DNA from: Lepisosteus oculatus
Lineage: Eukaryota > Chordata > Actinopteri > Semionotiformes > Lepisosteidae
Length of the DNA stretch: 64,000 nucleotides
Reading direction: 5' to 3'
Assembly (NCBI RefSeq): GCF_040954835.1
Contig: NC_090705.1
Span: 18,545,436-18,609,435 of the forward strand
Below the pieces are notes generated by a model. The model had not been told where the DNA came from. It did no database searches and saw only the letters and a list, made by a program, of their open reading frames with translations. Positions 19,603 to 34,510 of this stretch are shown here, in pieces. The translations under genes and the position numbers were made by a program. Position 1 is the stretch's first letter. Each line of letters opens with the position of its first letter.

Positions 19603-22600
19603 CATGTAGGAATTCCTAAGACTTTTTTTTTTACTTTGTGCATTTCTGCTATATTAGACTGGACATGCTCAGTGCTGAGAGACCTCCTAGGAAAAAAAAA
19701 TGGTTTCCGCTGAAAGTGTAGATAGAAACTCTAGTGGTTACATTCTAAAATGTAAACTTAGAATGCCACTCACAATTTAAGCTTTAGATCATGTATTTCC
19801 AACTCCATTCTATTTAAATCCACAACACCTCAGAATTTGCTGGGAAAATCTATTATACTGTATATTTTCCCAATTAACCTATTGGTTTAGTTCAATTGGA
19901 TCATTAAGAGAGGTGCTAGAATCAAAGCCTGCAGGATTGAGTTTAAATGAAAGTAAATAGCATCTAAACCTATTACTGGCCAGTACAGTATTCAGGTAGT
20001 CATTCTGATTAAAAATTTAAGCTTTGCTGTGATTAATATTTTTATTGTCTGAGTTCCTTAAAGGGCGGTGGCAATCTTCTCTTTCTTTCTCTCTGGATAT
20101 GTGCATATGACTATTAAGTAAAATGCAGATAAGGCCAACATAATTTCTGAAATGTATTTTCCAAAACTTGCTCAGCTGGGTATATTAATGAAGACATGAA
20201 TCAAAAAAAGTATGCCTGGATGTTTGAGATTGACTGCTTATGATGTGTATCTTCCTAAAGATCTTCAAAAAAGGTGTTTAAAGGATCCATAGCGAGGATT
20301 CTTCATAGTTTTTAAAATGTAGGCTTTTCCCAATATTCACAAAGACCAACTTTCAATGCCAAAATCCTTGACCCCAAGATTTATCCTTTGCAAGTACAGT
20401 AGGTCAAAATACTGAACAATCTATTAAAGGAAGAATTCACATCTTACTACATCTGCAATCATTCTTTTACTATTAGGGCAGTGGCTAATACAATTTGAAA
20501 CTGGCAATCCTGTGCCATACAAGAGCATTGCAGAGTAGAAACCTTGATGGTAACAAATGTGGAAGTAAAGCCTTCACTTCAATCCTTTTCTTTTTCAAAT
20601 CCATTTGCTGATGTATTTGGACTCATCTTTGAAACTTCGGCAAGACCTGAAACACAAAATATCAATAATCAATAATTATTTATATTTCTGACCATGGTTC
20701 TGAATGTACTCTTGATGCTATGCATAGGTTGTTTTGCTACTGTTTCTGGGAATCTTGGCTTTGTCTGTGTAATGGGTTTTGCTCAGGCTCACATTTTACT
20801 GTGGCTCTTTTACAGATCACAGTGACCTTAACACACAGCACTGTCTGAGAATTGGCAGTGATGTCATTATAGCAGTTTGGAGTTGTCACATTCTATAGAC
20901 CTTCAAATCTTCTCCGTAGTCATAAAGCTGCACCCCAGCAGTCTCTCATTAGACACTGCAAACCAGTTTTGCAGACTTGCATATATGGCGGAGTGCTTAA
21001 GTCATGATGTAACAGATTTTTTCCAGTTTAAGTTAAAGCTTACTGGGAACCCCTCTCAACATGGACTTGCAGGTGTAGGATGTTCCCAGCAGCAAAACTA
21101 CTGCAGTTTTCCAGAGTAATACTTTTGGTTCCTTTAATAAACCATAATAAGATAATTATACTCTAAGTTTTTTTAGTTTAGAAATATAAATTGTTTGTTT
21201 ATTTCTTGCAGAGGATACCGGTGAATCAGTCAAGTTTTAAATTAAGCTAGGGACTAATGTATCAGGGTGCTTCTGCTCTTTAAGCAGTGACAGCAGTGTC
21301 TTCTGTGACAGATCCATTTTTATTTATGCAGATGTATGACATACAGGAAGGGTAGGCATCCCTTTTGCAGCTGGGTTCCTGCAGCTTTTAAAAGTACCTT
21401 TCAATTAGCACCTGAGTAATACATGGAAAAACACAAGTGGTTTTATTTCTAAATTGATTCAATTAAGTCATTGAGGTCCAAGATGAAATGAAAGGCAGAA
21501 AAAATTGCAGCACACAAGGACCAGAGCCACCTGTCCCTGGCTTACAGAAAGTGATGTGACAGGCTACAGGCTGCTCCATGCAGAGGATGAAGTTGCTTTT
21601 TAGCCTTGTGTCCCCTCTCTCTGTGTGAGTGTAATCTGCGTACAGACTCTCAGATTTGTCTCTCGGTTTATGCTGCTTCCTGGCTTGTGTGCTTGTCTGC
21701 TCAGCAGGGTCCTGCAGCCCCTCGCTGCCTGGGATGAGACTGGTCTCCATGGCAACCAAAAAAACTTGAGCGTTCCAATGGTGTTTACCAGGAAAAAAAA
21801 ATAGATAGCAAGTTTCAGGCTGAGAAAAAACTGTACTAAATCCTGTACTAAATAATATGATCTTAGATCAAGCAAAAGAGTTATACAGAAGGTACAGCAA
21901 GCACTTAAGATTGATATTCTACCACTTGTACTTATGGAAATGATATGTTACTCATTTGACATTAACAAAACATTCTATGAGTCTTCTTCATTTGACTGCT
22001 AGTAGAAAATTGATCTGATGATTTTATCAAACTATTTCCTGAAAGAATCTTGGGCTTGACCTTTAACAGCATAGCTGAGCACAGACAGCACAGCACTACA
22101 CTTACACTGGTTAAAGAACTAATGTGCCTCCTAAGGATATCTGCACTTCATGTAGGGTGGAGCAGTCCTTAGCCCTGACCCAACCTGTCTCCTCCAATTT
22201 CATCTCTTGTTTTCCCATTTCTGCTCCATTAGCACTTTTACTTACAGTATAAAGGCAAATAAGCTAGTGGGTATTGAAGTAAACCCATTTGTCCTCCTTT
22301 TGGGGGAGCAAGGTGTTAAAAAAAATGAATGAAGCTCTTTCATCAGAAACAATACTTAGCCATTAAATGCTGCGGTATCATTACTACTTATATTTGGAAT
22401 TGGGTTGGGATGTGGCACGCATGAAATTTGTCAAGGCAGATGTCACAGTCAGGTTAGGAATATCTCTTTTTTTGTTATTTATTTCCCTGGTGGACACAAG
22501 TTATTCTCTGCTGGTGCATGTCACTCAGAAATTGCCCTGCAGTGGGAAGCCATCTGCTTACTTTCACTTTTATTTTATTTACATTGGTGGCATGACTTCT

Positions 22601-25600
22601 TCTCTCTGCTAAGCCTAGTTTAGGTTGACATGATGCCAGAATGGGCTTTAGAAGCTCTTTTTGTTCGGTCTCTTTTCGTTCTTTAATGTGGTATCCAGGG
22701 CTCTCACAGCGCAGTGCCAGAAGTGTGCCAGGGTTATAAGCCTTGTGATTGCTGCCAGCTTCAAATGCATGTTTGACTTGACTTCCGTTTCTATGCTGCA
22801 GCATGGCCCTGAAGACTTAAAACAGTGACAACAACTGGATATGTTTTCTACATTTTTTGAAGTGCTTCTAGAGTGTTTGACAATCCCAGCGTTCCACTTC
22901 TCAAGTTTGAAAAACTGGCAAGTTTCTCCCAAAAGGCTGGAAAAGATTCCTAAAACATGTTGGGTTTTTTTTTCTATAAAGGCACAGCTGTCTTCTGGGC
23001 TCTGCTCACAAGCCAAAGTCTATGAGCCATGCAGAGTATGGTCCTTTTGCAGGCACAGGCAGGAACAGAAAGCCACTCAGCTTGCCAAACATTGTTAAGG
23101 CTCTATCTGTTTCAAACCATTTCACATATTTTTTGTTAGGACAGATTCATCAATGTCACAGATGTCAAAGGTTGATGGCAGCCCAAAAACATCTTCTCAC
23201 TTCTGCAGATGGGATGCCTCTAAGACAACACCTTGTCTATTACTGGCACATCTTGCTTAGATACTCTCCTGTTCACTACTGATGAAATCGGTAGTTACTG
23301 TATGTTGACTAATGAAATAAAACTTTATTTGGTATTTCCTGAATCATTCTACTCTCAGTGTCATCAAAAATGTGGATAGGTCTGAACAATGAATGAATGG
23401 ATATTTGTGTGTTTTTTGCAAAATGTCACATAATATGTAATTGTAAGGTGATGCAACATTACATGAAACAATATAACAGAGTCTGGATTTTATATTTGGG
23501 TACACGCAAGGTTTGAACTAAGTTTTAAAAATTGAAGTGTCTAACTCAATCTGTGGAGTGCCTAATGTCTTATTAAGAACATGAGATACAGTAGATTACA
23601 AATGAGGAGACACCATTAACCCCACCTACTGTAGCTCATTCAGTATAAGTATAGTATGAGGAGTTAAATTCAAACCTACACCTCCAGAAGAAACACACGC
23701 CTGAACAGAGTGCACTAGAGTTCTCTCTTACCCTGACGTTTTTCATTTTGTTCCTTTCCATTACATTGTCTGTCTAATTGTTTAATTAACTGCATCGTTG
23801 TAATAATTCTAACAAAGCTCCAAGGTGTTTATAGGTAACTGTATCTTTAATGACTTGAAGAATGTAAATAATCAGCTGGGAAAGACTTGAAGAAAAAGCC
23901 CATGTATGTCTAAATAAGATCATTAGGATAATTGCTTAATAGACTATTCCAGATGGAACAAAAACTAGTCACTTGGCCCTACAGGAATTGAGTATGCTCC
24001 ATACATACAGTAGATACAGTACAGTACTGTATATTTATATACTGTATATTACCAATATACAGAAAAATGTTTTCTGTGAGTGTGTGAGCTGTAAGTTTAG
24101 TGAAGTGAATGCTATGGCTCCCTGGAAGAGTACAAGCTAATAATAGATGTATTGTGAAACAGAAAGCACAGATTCTCCAAATGTGAATTACTCCAGGGTA
24201 GCTTCCCATCATGATAGACAATGATCAACAGGAAATTATGGTCATAACATAGATGCACATACTGTATGACTGTTCATGTCACTTCTATACAACTAGCATC
24301 TGTACATCGCAAAAGTGAGGCTGCCCAAAATGCTGAAAAACAGCTGAAAATTAAATTCAATTACTGTTGCACAGACGTCTGAACAATAAGATACAGTTCT
24401 GAAAGTCTGATCATTAAGGCTATAAAAGCAATATACCATACACATTAAAGATTTTTAAAGTAACTGTAAATCTGAAGCCTGATTTAATGTTAAGGGTTCT
24501 AGAAAAATATTGTGACATGCATCCTGACATCACCCAAGCTGCCAAGCAGTGATTTGCTAAAACTGATAATATACAATATTATTACACAGTATAATTAGAG
24601 GTTCTAGGGACAGGTTCAGGTAGAATTAAAGAGCAAGTCTGAACAGGTGTGTCTGGAAGAAGTGCTGGGGAAGAGATGATATAGGTAAAGATATTTGGAG
24701 ATAGCTCTAAGATAGCTAACTGTAAGATAACACTTATTCTAGAAGTAATTTGGCTGATGCTTTTATGCAAATCGAGTTATAAATTGCACCCATTTATACT
24801 GCTGTATGTTTTACTGAGGTGATTTGAATGTACCTTGCTCAAGGGTAAAACAGCAGTGCACCATCTGGAATTAGATTTGACAATGGTGAAGATTCAGTCT
24901 TACATGTATCAGACTAAGTTGCATCAGCTTCTAAGAGCCTATGGAAAAGAGAACAATAAGGACTCATAATTCTAGATGATCATAATTACCCAATTTAGAC
25001 ACTATTGGTGCCCAAATGGTAAATTCCTGGTAAAAATGGTAAAAAAAACAACAAAAATTATCTTTACCTCTTTATTAAGTTCACATCTTAATAAGAGCTT
25101 CTTCGAGATTATGCATCTGTGCTCTCAAGTTCTTGTCTAACAAAGCTCAATGGTGTCACATGTATGCCTGTAACACAAAGTGACGTTGCTCTTGAAACTT
25201 GAACAGTATCTCTTGGCAGATGACCCTTTGGAGATCCGGTCTCTTGGTTTCTAATCTGGGCACATGAGTGGCCATGATTAAATCCCAGTAGGAGACAGAA
25301 GAGACTTGCAATCAACATCCTTGCTCTATATTTCCCACAAGTTTTAGTTACACAAGAACAATGGATAGCAAACCTTTGTAGAAAGAATAATGTCCACACT
25401 AGAGTGAGTTGTGCAATTCTTTTCAGGTTGTTTTTTTGGCTGCACCTTGGCTATAGTGCTGTTAGTGAAGTGTTTTCATCTGTGTATTTCATTTTAGATT
25501 TCTCTCAGTGATATGATAGCACTTTGAAAAGTGATAAGTGGGGCTCTTCCAGCAAAGGTCTTCAAAAACAGACCACCTCTGGAGTATGTGGTAAGATAAA

Positions 25601-26240
25601 AAGAAGATTGAAATAAAGAAAATACAAGAAAAAAAGCACTTCTGTGCTCCTTTATTTTGTATTTGCTTTCTTTAATCTTTGATTTCAGATCATGCAGGTA
25701 TCTGCCATACCATTTGAGCAGGAAAACCAGACTGCGTTTCAGTCCTGGTTCTTAGGTACCCCTCGGTCATCTTGTTTTTATTGTTCTAACTGAATTTTGT
25801 GAGTTGGGCTCATCAAGCTCTTAGGTTGAACTGTTTGCTTGTATTATTAAAATGTTTCAGTTAATAGATGGTAGAATCGGGTTAGAAATGATTATGCAAT
25901 TTGTTCCAGATGAGGGACATTAATATTTACTCTTTTGTATCAATTCAATCTTACTTCAACATTCCTTTACTCTTATTAACCCCGTGAACTGCAGGTACCC
26001 GGTTTTTGAATACAGTATGTAGCAAAAAAATAGAACATTTATGACTTTCTTTTATGCATTTAGCAAATTGACAAATATTCACAATAGCCTCTTCTCAAAA
26101 TCACAGTCTAGTGTGTGATGAAAGTGCCTGACAAAATTCAGGGAATCACAAGTTAAAGGTGAAGAATACTCTGATTTTCCAGAGATCAGAATACATCCTT
26201 GGGAAATCTGTTTTATCCTTTAATGTTAGCATGACCTCTG
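19603..26240. other. Intergenic, no confirmed gene
   Basis: Mostly AT-rich. Minus-strand frames at 21463-21759 and 25109-25318 look slightly protein-like but lack confirmation. A run of TACTGTA/TACAGTA palindrome-like motifs lies at 24006-24062. Confidence 0.4.
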
Positions 26241-26249
26241 GATTAATAC

Positions 26250-26400
26250 AGGTGTGACTGTCATAGTTCCACATGGGCTCATGCTCTCCGCCAGTCCACC
26301 CTGCAACTCCTGGGGCGTGAACCCGGGTCTCCGTGTAACAGGGAGCCAGCCACATGAGCTGAAGGAGACCTCCCCCAGCCCAGGCAGCTGTGGTCCCTGC
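26250..26400 (-). repeat. Possible tRNA-derived SINE fragment
   Basis: A GC-rich minus-strand segment contains CAGCTCATGTGG (A-box-like) followed by CTGTTACACGGAG and a B-box-like GGGTTCACGCCCC. The spacing is about 6 nt shorter than in a tRNA, so this is at best a deleted tRNA-derived relic. Confidence 0.3.
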
Positions 26401-26469
26401 TACGTGCAGGGAGGGTGATGACGTTACCGTGTCCGAACTAACTCCGACACAGGGACCTTAATGCTGGAT

Positions 26470-29400
26470 TGTAAGGAATTTGACATTCACTGCCCTCATT
26501 ACCTTTCATCAACCAGATCAGGCTGACATTTTGCTCTTTTAGGTAATAGTTCTATTTATAAGAATACTTACTCTGCATTCCGCATCTATACCATCAGTAC
26601 CCTGCCACTGATTGACATTGATCTGAAACCTAGATAGTGTTATTTGTACCGTAATGTTACACAGAATTAAAAGATGTTGTGTGAGGGAGGAACTGTTAAG
26701 AAAACTGAAAGTATATAAATAATTTGATGTTTTTCTTAAATGTTGAGCCACTGATCATTTACTCTAAATACTGTACCCCATAATTTGGAGTCATCAGTGA
26801 TCACTTAACTCAGCTCACCTCTGTGACCCTTATACCAGCAGTGAGAGGAAGGGCAGTATGAATGCTTTCCTGTGGTAATGAGAATTTGATTGGGACTTTT
26901 ATCATTTTTCAAGATGCGAGTCCCACAGCACAGGAGCTTTCACTGACAACACCCCAGGCACATCGGTGTCACAGTTACATACTGTAGTAGGCCAAGAGTA
27001 CCCTGACTGGATAAAGCCTGCCCAGTGCTGGTATAGCTGCTTGACATAGCAATGACTCAGACTACTAATGTCTGGAATATTGGGCTTGGTCTCCCTTCAA
27101 ACAAGTGCCTTTTCTCCATGAGTCACTCAAATATTGTAATTTGTGTTGCATTGTCTGATTCAGAGTGCAAATTTATTTTGTTTGCCCTGGACTAATTTCT
27201 CAGGGAATCTGGTGTTTACTTAAGCAGCAGATGGGAGGAGCAGATGTCTGTCCTTCTCTATCTCAAGCTCGATTGCTCTTAACCCCCGAGTGACTGGTGG
27301 CTTGGGATTCCCAATAAGGAGTCATGAAAACAGGGTGCATATTTCCCTTCAGGCTTTCAAACTGTTTCCAAACACAGCCCATTGTATTTCTTCTAACTCG
27401 CTCATATTGTTAAATACCACTGGCTTCACTTTATTTAACTGCTCAGTCAATGCAGCGCATCTCTGACTTGTTCATTAATCAGAGGTACAACTTGCTGATT
27501 TGTCAGAGTAGGAAACTAAATGATATGCATTAAAGTCAATGTAGCTCTGCACAGCAAATAAAAAGCTCCACTTATTAGGTTGCTGTCAACTTTGATTAAG
27601 TATGTATACATTGTGTTAAATAATGCCAGAAAATAGTTGTTTCTAGTTGTTGTGTACAGTTTTACTGACTGACGTGTACTGTATTTATGTTTGAATATTC
27701 ATTTTGTTTCATGGGCACTTTTTTTACAGTTTTGTTTTTGTGATTTCTAGGGATTCAGTTGGTGATTGCACATTTTTTTTTTCTTTTCCCCTTGGGAAAG
27801 ATTAGATTTTATTCTTCTCTGGTTAACCCTTTCTCTCCCATTTGTGTTTCTGGTCTTGTTTAAGAGCTTGCTTACTGTCTCACAACCCTGAGAAATATCA
27901 ATTCTTATTTTTAGATGGCTGAACAAAGACTCAGGTTTTACATTAAAAGGAGCACTAAGTGTAAAAACTACCAAAGTAGAAAAATGACAATAATACTCAT
28001 ATGGTACATGAAGCACAACAAATTTTATTAACATTGCCTCAATCTGAAAACGAAGAGTGGAGAAAGTAGTGCTAAGCAACACAGTGTCTCTTTATTTATT
28101 CCTTTAGCAGTATATCATGTAGATAAATGCATCACAACACCATGACTATGGCGCAGTACAAGGTCACAATAACATTACAGGAACTGAAGCCAAGTGGACA
28201 GAATAGAAAAGTACAAAAAAAGAGTTAACAAGGAATACGAAATGACATTGCCCAGCTATTCTGAGTACTTGAGCTCTCAATGCATTCGCTTTCACTGCTG
28301 TGTTCGAGTAATTTAGAAACCTTATGTGCTTTCAGCAGGTTTTTGCAATTGTGCTGCAATGTGATGGTGAGAAGGGCTGCAGGCATGTCCTTCCTCTTCC
28401 CCTTTCTGTTCGTGTTTCTGTCTTGTTGCTGAACAAAGCCCTGCATCTGACTAGCTTTCATAAATGCAACTTTCCATGGTAACCTAATTGGAATCAAAGT
28501 ACCCAGGATGTAGAAATCATGTGCCTAGCTTCTTACTTCTTTGTATCACCATCTTAAGATAATGCTTTTAACAAGTCTGTGCTCTCAGCCACGGCTGCAG
28601 TTGCAGTTAAGTCCCCTTTTTCCATTAAAGTAATTTAGATAATAAGCCATTAAGGCAAAGTAAAGTAATATCACATATACATTATGGAAATGTTGGAAAC
28701 AGCAGAAGAAGCTTTACAAACAAAACACTTAAGATATGATTCCTTTTATAGAAAGCATGTTGCTTCTGTTGAAGTCTTTAAACAGCCCCAGTTCTAAATG
28801 AGACAGAGATGGACAGGTCCTTTAGCCTTCTTGAAGAGGAGTGTGTACACAATTAGCAGTGAAAGGGCTTCTATAGACAGTCCTGATGACTTCTGAGTCC
28901 TTTAGAACAGTGTGTGACTTGCCTCTAAAACCAGGGTTTTCAATAGGGGGTAAAGGAAACATCAGAGACTGTCCAGGGGGTACCCAGAATCAAAGATAAG
29001 TACTGTATTCAATCTAAATCCAATAGCATACAAAGTCAACACACATTGTCAGCTATGTTTAAGTTGGAAATCCCTATAAAATCAAATTCTAGAAAAGGAG
29101 GATCTGAGCTGTTACACATAAGTAGGATTGGGTTTGTAGATGTGTAATGTCATAATTTGAAAGGGAGAACTGACCTATTCCTCATTGCCAGGAAATGTTA
29201 AATCTGGTCACTGCCCCTCCCCTAAAAACAACATTTTTATACCACTGAGAATCCAGTGTTGTATCAAACAATGCATATTCAAAATCAGCTTGAAATTTGC
29301 CTATATGAAATAAAAACCTACACCTTCAGCTTCCCCAAATCTTGGATCAATGAGAAATGCTTCTACAGTATATCCTATATCTGCGATAGTCCAACCAAAA

Positions 29401-32400
29401 TGTCCTGAGCATTTGTGACTGCTGTTGGCCATACTCCCAGCCTAAGAGCCTCATGATTTAACACAAGGGTAACCTTTTGAACAGTAGCAGGAAAAAAACT
29501 TTTTTTTTCCAATATGGATCCTGTGAAAAAAAAGGAAAGGAAATTAATATTTAAGAAGCTATACTATACTCAGATGTAGCAGTAACATGTTTGTTAAAGG
29601 ACACTGAATCGTTTATGTGCCTTTGATCACCATGGTCAACAAGACCAACATCAGCAATTCATTAATCTGGGAATCAGGACCACAGATTTTAGTCAGCTGG
29701 TCCCAGGCTATTACTGACAGAGCTGTTTTATCTAGCCTGAATCTATGCATCTGGTCATACAAAAATTTTAATTAAGCCTACTGTAGAACCAGGGGAGGTA
29801 GTGTTGTTTTATAAAACACAGTGAAGGACAAAAATGTGGATTGTAAGCATGCTGCACAGTGTAAAATGCTCATTTGTCTGTTTCAAGGTTGGAAAACATA
29901 TATAATTTACATTTTAACAGATTTTTAATACATTTCTAGACAAAATCTGTTAAACAAAAGCCTTGACAAAATAATTCTTGTTTGTGAGGGAAAGCCATTG
30001 CAATCTTAAAGTATTCCTTAGTTGCTGAAATCATAATTCCCTTTTTAAAACAGTTTGTGAAAAGCAGTAAATCTGTAGAATCAGTACATTTGACAAATGT
30101 TACAGTACTGTATATACACTTTTAAAAAAGAAAGAGGAGAGGAGAGGTCAAGATGAAGGACTCTTCTCTCAGGGTACCATTTATGTTTCAATATGACAAG
30201 CAGACAATACTGTGTTCAACACTTACTACACCTGAGACGCAGAACTACAGCCTTTCGGCTAATTTGTTTTCCTGTTTTCAAATGTAACACAAGCGCTCAA
30301 ATTGTGATTACACTTAATGAATAAGAATGCCACACAGTATTCCTCAAAAACAATTTTGCTACTACAAAATGTTTAACAGTTATATAAAGTAAAACTGAAA
30401 GAGCAATACATTCATTAAATGTTTAAAATCTGTTGCAGTTCTTGTCTTGGTAAACACTGACACCCCAAAATGAAACATGCAAGAAATATGTTTTGTGGTA
30501 TTCAATGTAAATTTTCCTGTGTGACAGGTATACAACGAAGAAGTGAAGAACATACAGTATTAACACTATACAGTACATCACCAATTATCATATAAACCTT
30601 TTCCTCAGAATTCTGTAATCAACCAGCACAGAAACCTCTAACACTATTTGGTGTTAATTGGTGTTTATGTGCATCAGTAAATCCTGTATATCCATTTCTG
30701 TGTTAACCATTAGCAAAATGTGAAAGCCCTTACTGTCCCAAGTTATATTTGTATATCTTTACAGAATAAAATAAAGTTATGCTATTGCTAAATACCGATA
30801 TCATGTTGTTAATATTTGATGACATTCTTGAAACAGTATTTGAAGTGAATGCACTGGGTACATAACAATACTGCAAAGCAAATAAGATACATTTATTTAC
30901 AATAAATCAAATATTGTTTCTTGAAAATTGTTTTAATAACCAATTAATGAATTTTGTACTAATAATATTTAAGCATAACACTCAATTTAAATTAATACAG
31001 TAATTGCTTTAAAAGCATTGCAAAACATCTCATATTTCTGTAGACCTCTGTCTTGAACAGAGCATTGTACCACTTTCTACTGAAGGTTTGTTTTTTAAGC
31101 AATTATGTACAGTTGGGGAAGTTGTACAATTTTATGTGTGCTCAGTATCATGGAAAAAATGTTATTGCTTTCTCAAGACTTTCTTTAGGGTACTGTAAGT
31201 GCCTCTAATACATTTCGAAACACTGAATATATATTTTTATTTCACTAGGTAGGACCACTGAGAAAAAAATAGAATTTGTTGTCAAATCTTGGAACTCATT
31301 CATACAGCAGGGCATTTACTGCATTGAAGTACCTTGCTTAGTGGTAACAACAGCAGTATCCCACCTAAGATTTCACCAACAATCCACATGTGCAGTTACT
31401 GTCTCATGTCTCATAAGAAGTCAATGGAGGAAATATACTAATTGCATTACACATTAAGAGCCCTAATGCATTTTCCCCAACTAAATTCAGTCTCCTCAGA
31501 GACTAAGCATGACTTCATTTAACTACAGCTCCACTGCAGCACAGGTCAGACCCTGAGCTCCAGCCCTTTTACATCTCTAGCCATGCAACTCAAAGACTCC
31601 AATCCTATGCCCAAAGACTGACATTGAAGGATCTGAACACATTTAGCATACTAAGGAAGCTAAGTCACTGTTCTGTATACACTACTACCTTATACATAAT
31701 AAGTCTAGTTCTTTCCTCATCCTTTGTGTTTTATCACTTTAATGCCGAAGTGAAATTAAGAGAACCTCGCACTGTGGCTACTTCACATTTAGTTCAGTCA
31801 CACCGGTAAAGTAAAAAGGATTGTGCCTTATTTGCATTGAAACTGCCACTGCATTTGGTTTGAATGACTCTCAGTCAACATGATTGCTAGTCCTGGGCGT
31901 AATAACATCAAGAAATTATTCTCTATTGCTCTTAATAAAAGGAAACCTATATTTACATTTAACTTTGCATTTTAATAGAAAACATTAGCAATTGAAAGAT
32001 ATGTTCAAAAACACACAGAAGAGGAATATATAATCCTTGGCCTCCAAGTTCTTGCTGACAGGAATGCCTTTGAGCCAGGAACCTTACTCAGGGGACCTTT
32101 TCATGGTGAATTCCCACTTGACCCTGCCTTTTATTTTGTATTTCAATTCCAGGATGGCAGGGAAATATGAAGGCTATGTAAAATGTAACAGTAACTACTT
32201 GTGGCAGCAAATAGCTACGTACAGTACTTAAACATCAAAACCTACATGGTTTTGTTGGGATGAGGAGAGTTTTCAATAGAATTCCCTGCTTCAGAGGATG
32301 TCAATCTTCAATAAACAAAACAAGCATGTCTTCAAAATAAACAAGGAAATAATAAGCCTGTGAGATACAGTAAGTGCAACAAAATGTAATGTGGCCAGTT

Positions 32401-34118
32401 TAAATGCCAAGTAAAATTATTTAACACAAAAGGGAGTCTGCTCTGTCCACACAGCAATCCAATGTGAATAAGAACCCAGCTGTTGATCACTGAAGTGTTT
32501 ACTGTGACTTACTGTAAGTGTGTACATTTCTGGTTCTGCCTGAGGTAATGCTATGTGGAAAGCAAGTTAATTAGATGACTGTTGAGAAAAAAAATAAAAA
32601 TGTTGACAAATTATTTTTCAACAGAAAAATAAATTCTAGGATGTCTTATGCCTTAAAGACAAATGCAATATTTACCTACTGTATATGGACTGCCCAGGGC
32701 CAGTTAGTGATTTCCCTGATGGTCCCCCTTGTGTTTTTCTATGCATGTTGTGAAGGACTCTCTGAATGGTGCCCAGATCATTCTTCAAGTAGAAGAAAAA
32801 AATAATTGCTAAACTAGACAGATAGCCAGATCAAAAACCCATGACATGGTTGTGAGGCCAGTGAGCACATGTGGGCAAAGAGTGTGTTAGTGTACAATAA
32901 TTAACAAGTGTCTGTGGTTCAAGCAAATAATGCAAATTAAAAGAGTGGGTCACCTGTCATTCAGTGTTGACTAGACATACCACTGTATCTGGCACAGCTG
33001 CTCATCTGCAGCATTCTATAAAAACCACTCACCAAACAACTTAAGGGAGCAACAACGCAGTTAAAACCACAACTTCTGAATTGTTAAAAACACAACTTCA
33101 GTTTCTTCATAATAAGGACAGGTTTTTTTATCTACTCTATGGGAGCTTCAACTGGTACAACCTCTTTATAACCAGGGTTTGTAAGGTCATATTGTCATTT
33201 CAATTTCATATAGTGTTTCTTCAGAATTACGCATAGAAAAAAATAATTATGTTGTTATTAATATTATTATTAAAAATAAAATTATTTAATTCAACAGCAC
33301 CATTGTGGTGTGGGCCACAAAAACAATTAAATCCTGTGTTAAGTGAACTTACAATAATGGTTCTGTCTTAAAATACAAGTCATAGAGAATTTCATATTCT
33401 CACTCTGTTTCTGTATTTTCCTTAGTTATTTAGTTGTGTGTCCAGTCTCCAGTCTTATAATTGGAAATGTTTAAATAAGGGTATTTTACATTTTTCTGAG
33501 GGTGAATGCAGAGAAACAGTCCATGGACCTAAACCAAATGAGAGTGGTACAGTGCTCAGTCCCGTTTTCACAGGAAGAATAATACATTGCCTTGTTTTTC
33601 TCCTCAAGTCTTTTCAGGAGCTATTTTTTTCTGGAAAGCAGCAACAATGCAAGCAGCATCGGTCTCAGCTTTGTAGATGGTATCTTAGTAGATGTGAACT
33701 CTTTGTTCAAACACACAATAGAACCTTAATATAAATGTTTCTATGAAGGCCGATTAAGGCAGAAACAATGCTGTGGTTCATAGATGTTCACACTGTCACA
33801 TTTAGGTGAAGTGTTAAGTATTCAAAAGTCATGCACTTTAATAAGTGTTCACAACACATTTAAATCTTCATATGCATGCACAATATGCATTAATTGTAAG
33901 CAAATGTCAGCTTTCTCATTTCTAACTGAGTTGTGGTTTTCACACAGTACCTTGCTGAATTTATTTCTTAAAGCAACAGATTTATGTGCCTTTGTAACCT
34001 AAAATTATCAGTTTAATATCTAAGCCCAATTGTGTACTACTTAAGCCAATTAAAACAGGTTCTCTACACAACAAATGTGCAGAAGATGGATTATTCTGTA
34101 GTTGGTCATTTAACCATT
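26470..34118. other. Intergenic between the left repeats and galr1, no gene seen
   Basis: No coding family, tRNA or recognisable repeat was identified. 27080-27600 is a candidate regulatory patch (see findings). Several TACAGTA motifs and a GAGAGGAGAGG purine tract near 30133 are present. Confidence 0.4.
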
Positions 34119-34510
34119 TTTATTGAAAGTACTGTAACTAATAAAAAATCCAGCTTCAAAACTAGAGAACATTTAGATTTTAGTGATCATTTAATAACAC
34201 TCTGAGAGCTGCTTCCAAAGGTGGCCTGCTTGTTTACTCTTCCTTTGTGACACCAGCAGCTTCAACTGAAGACAAGTGGAGTATTTGTTTTTGTTCTAAA
34301 AAGAGATTTAGAAATGGTGTATAATACTGGTTGAATTTTAAACAGCATTGAGGTTTCAGTTTATAACGTAACACAAAAGGCTGGCTCTCATCTCCTTTCC
34401 ATCCCAGAAAATTATTTTCTAGACTATCCCATTTTACCAAGGATTATCAACATTCTTTTGCTTGGACCTGTTTTGTTTTCTGTGACCAAAGACAATCTTG
34501 CTGAGTGCAC
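34119..34510 (-). terminator. galr1: galr1 3' UTR with candidate polyadenylation signal
   Basis: About 390 nt after the stop, the minus strand has AATAAA at 34124-34119. This is the first canonical signal downstream of the stop that I found. No other gene feature lies in between. Confidence 0.45.

Noticed and set aside
21463..21759. 98-codon minus-strand frame starting MVAMETSLIPGSEGLQ
   Set aside because: It is somewhat protein-like, but there is no recognised domain and no convincing splice context, so it is not called.
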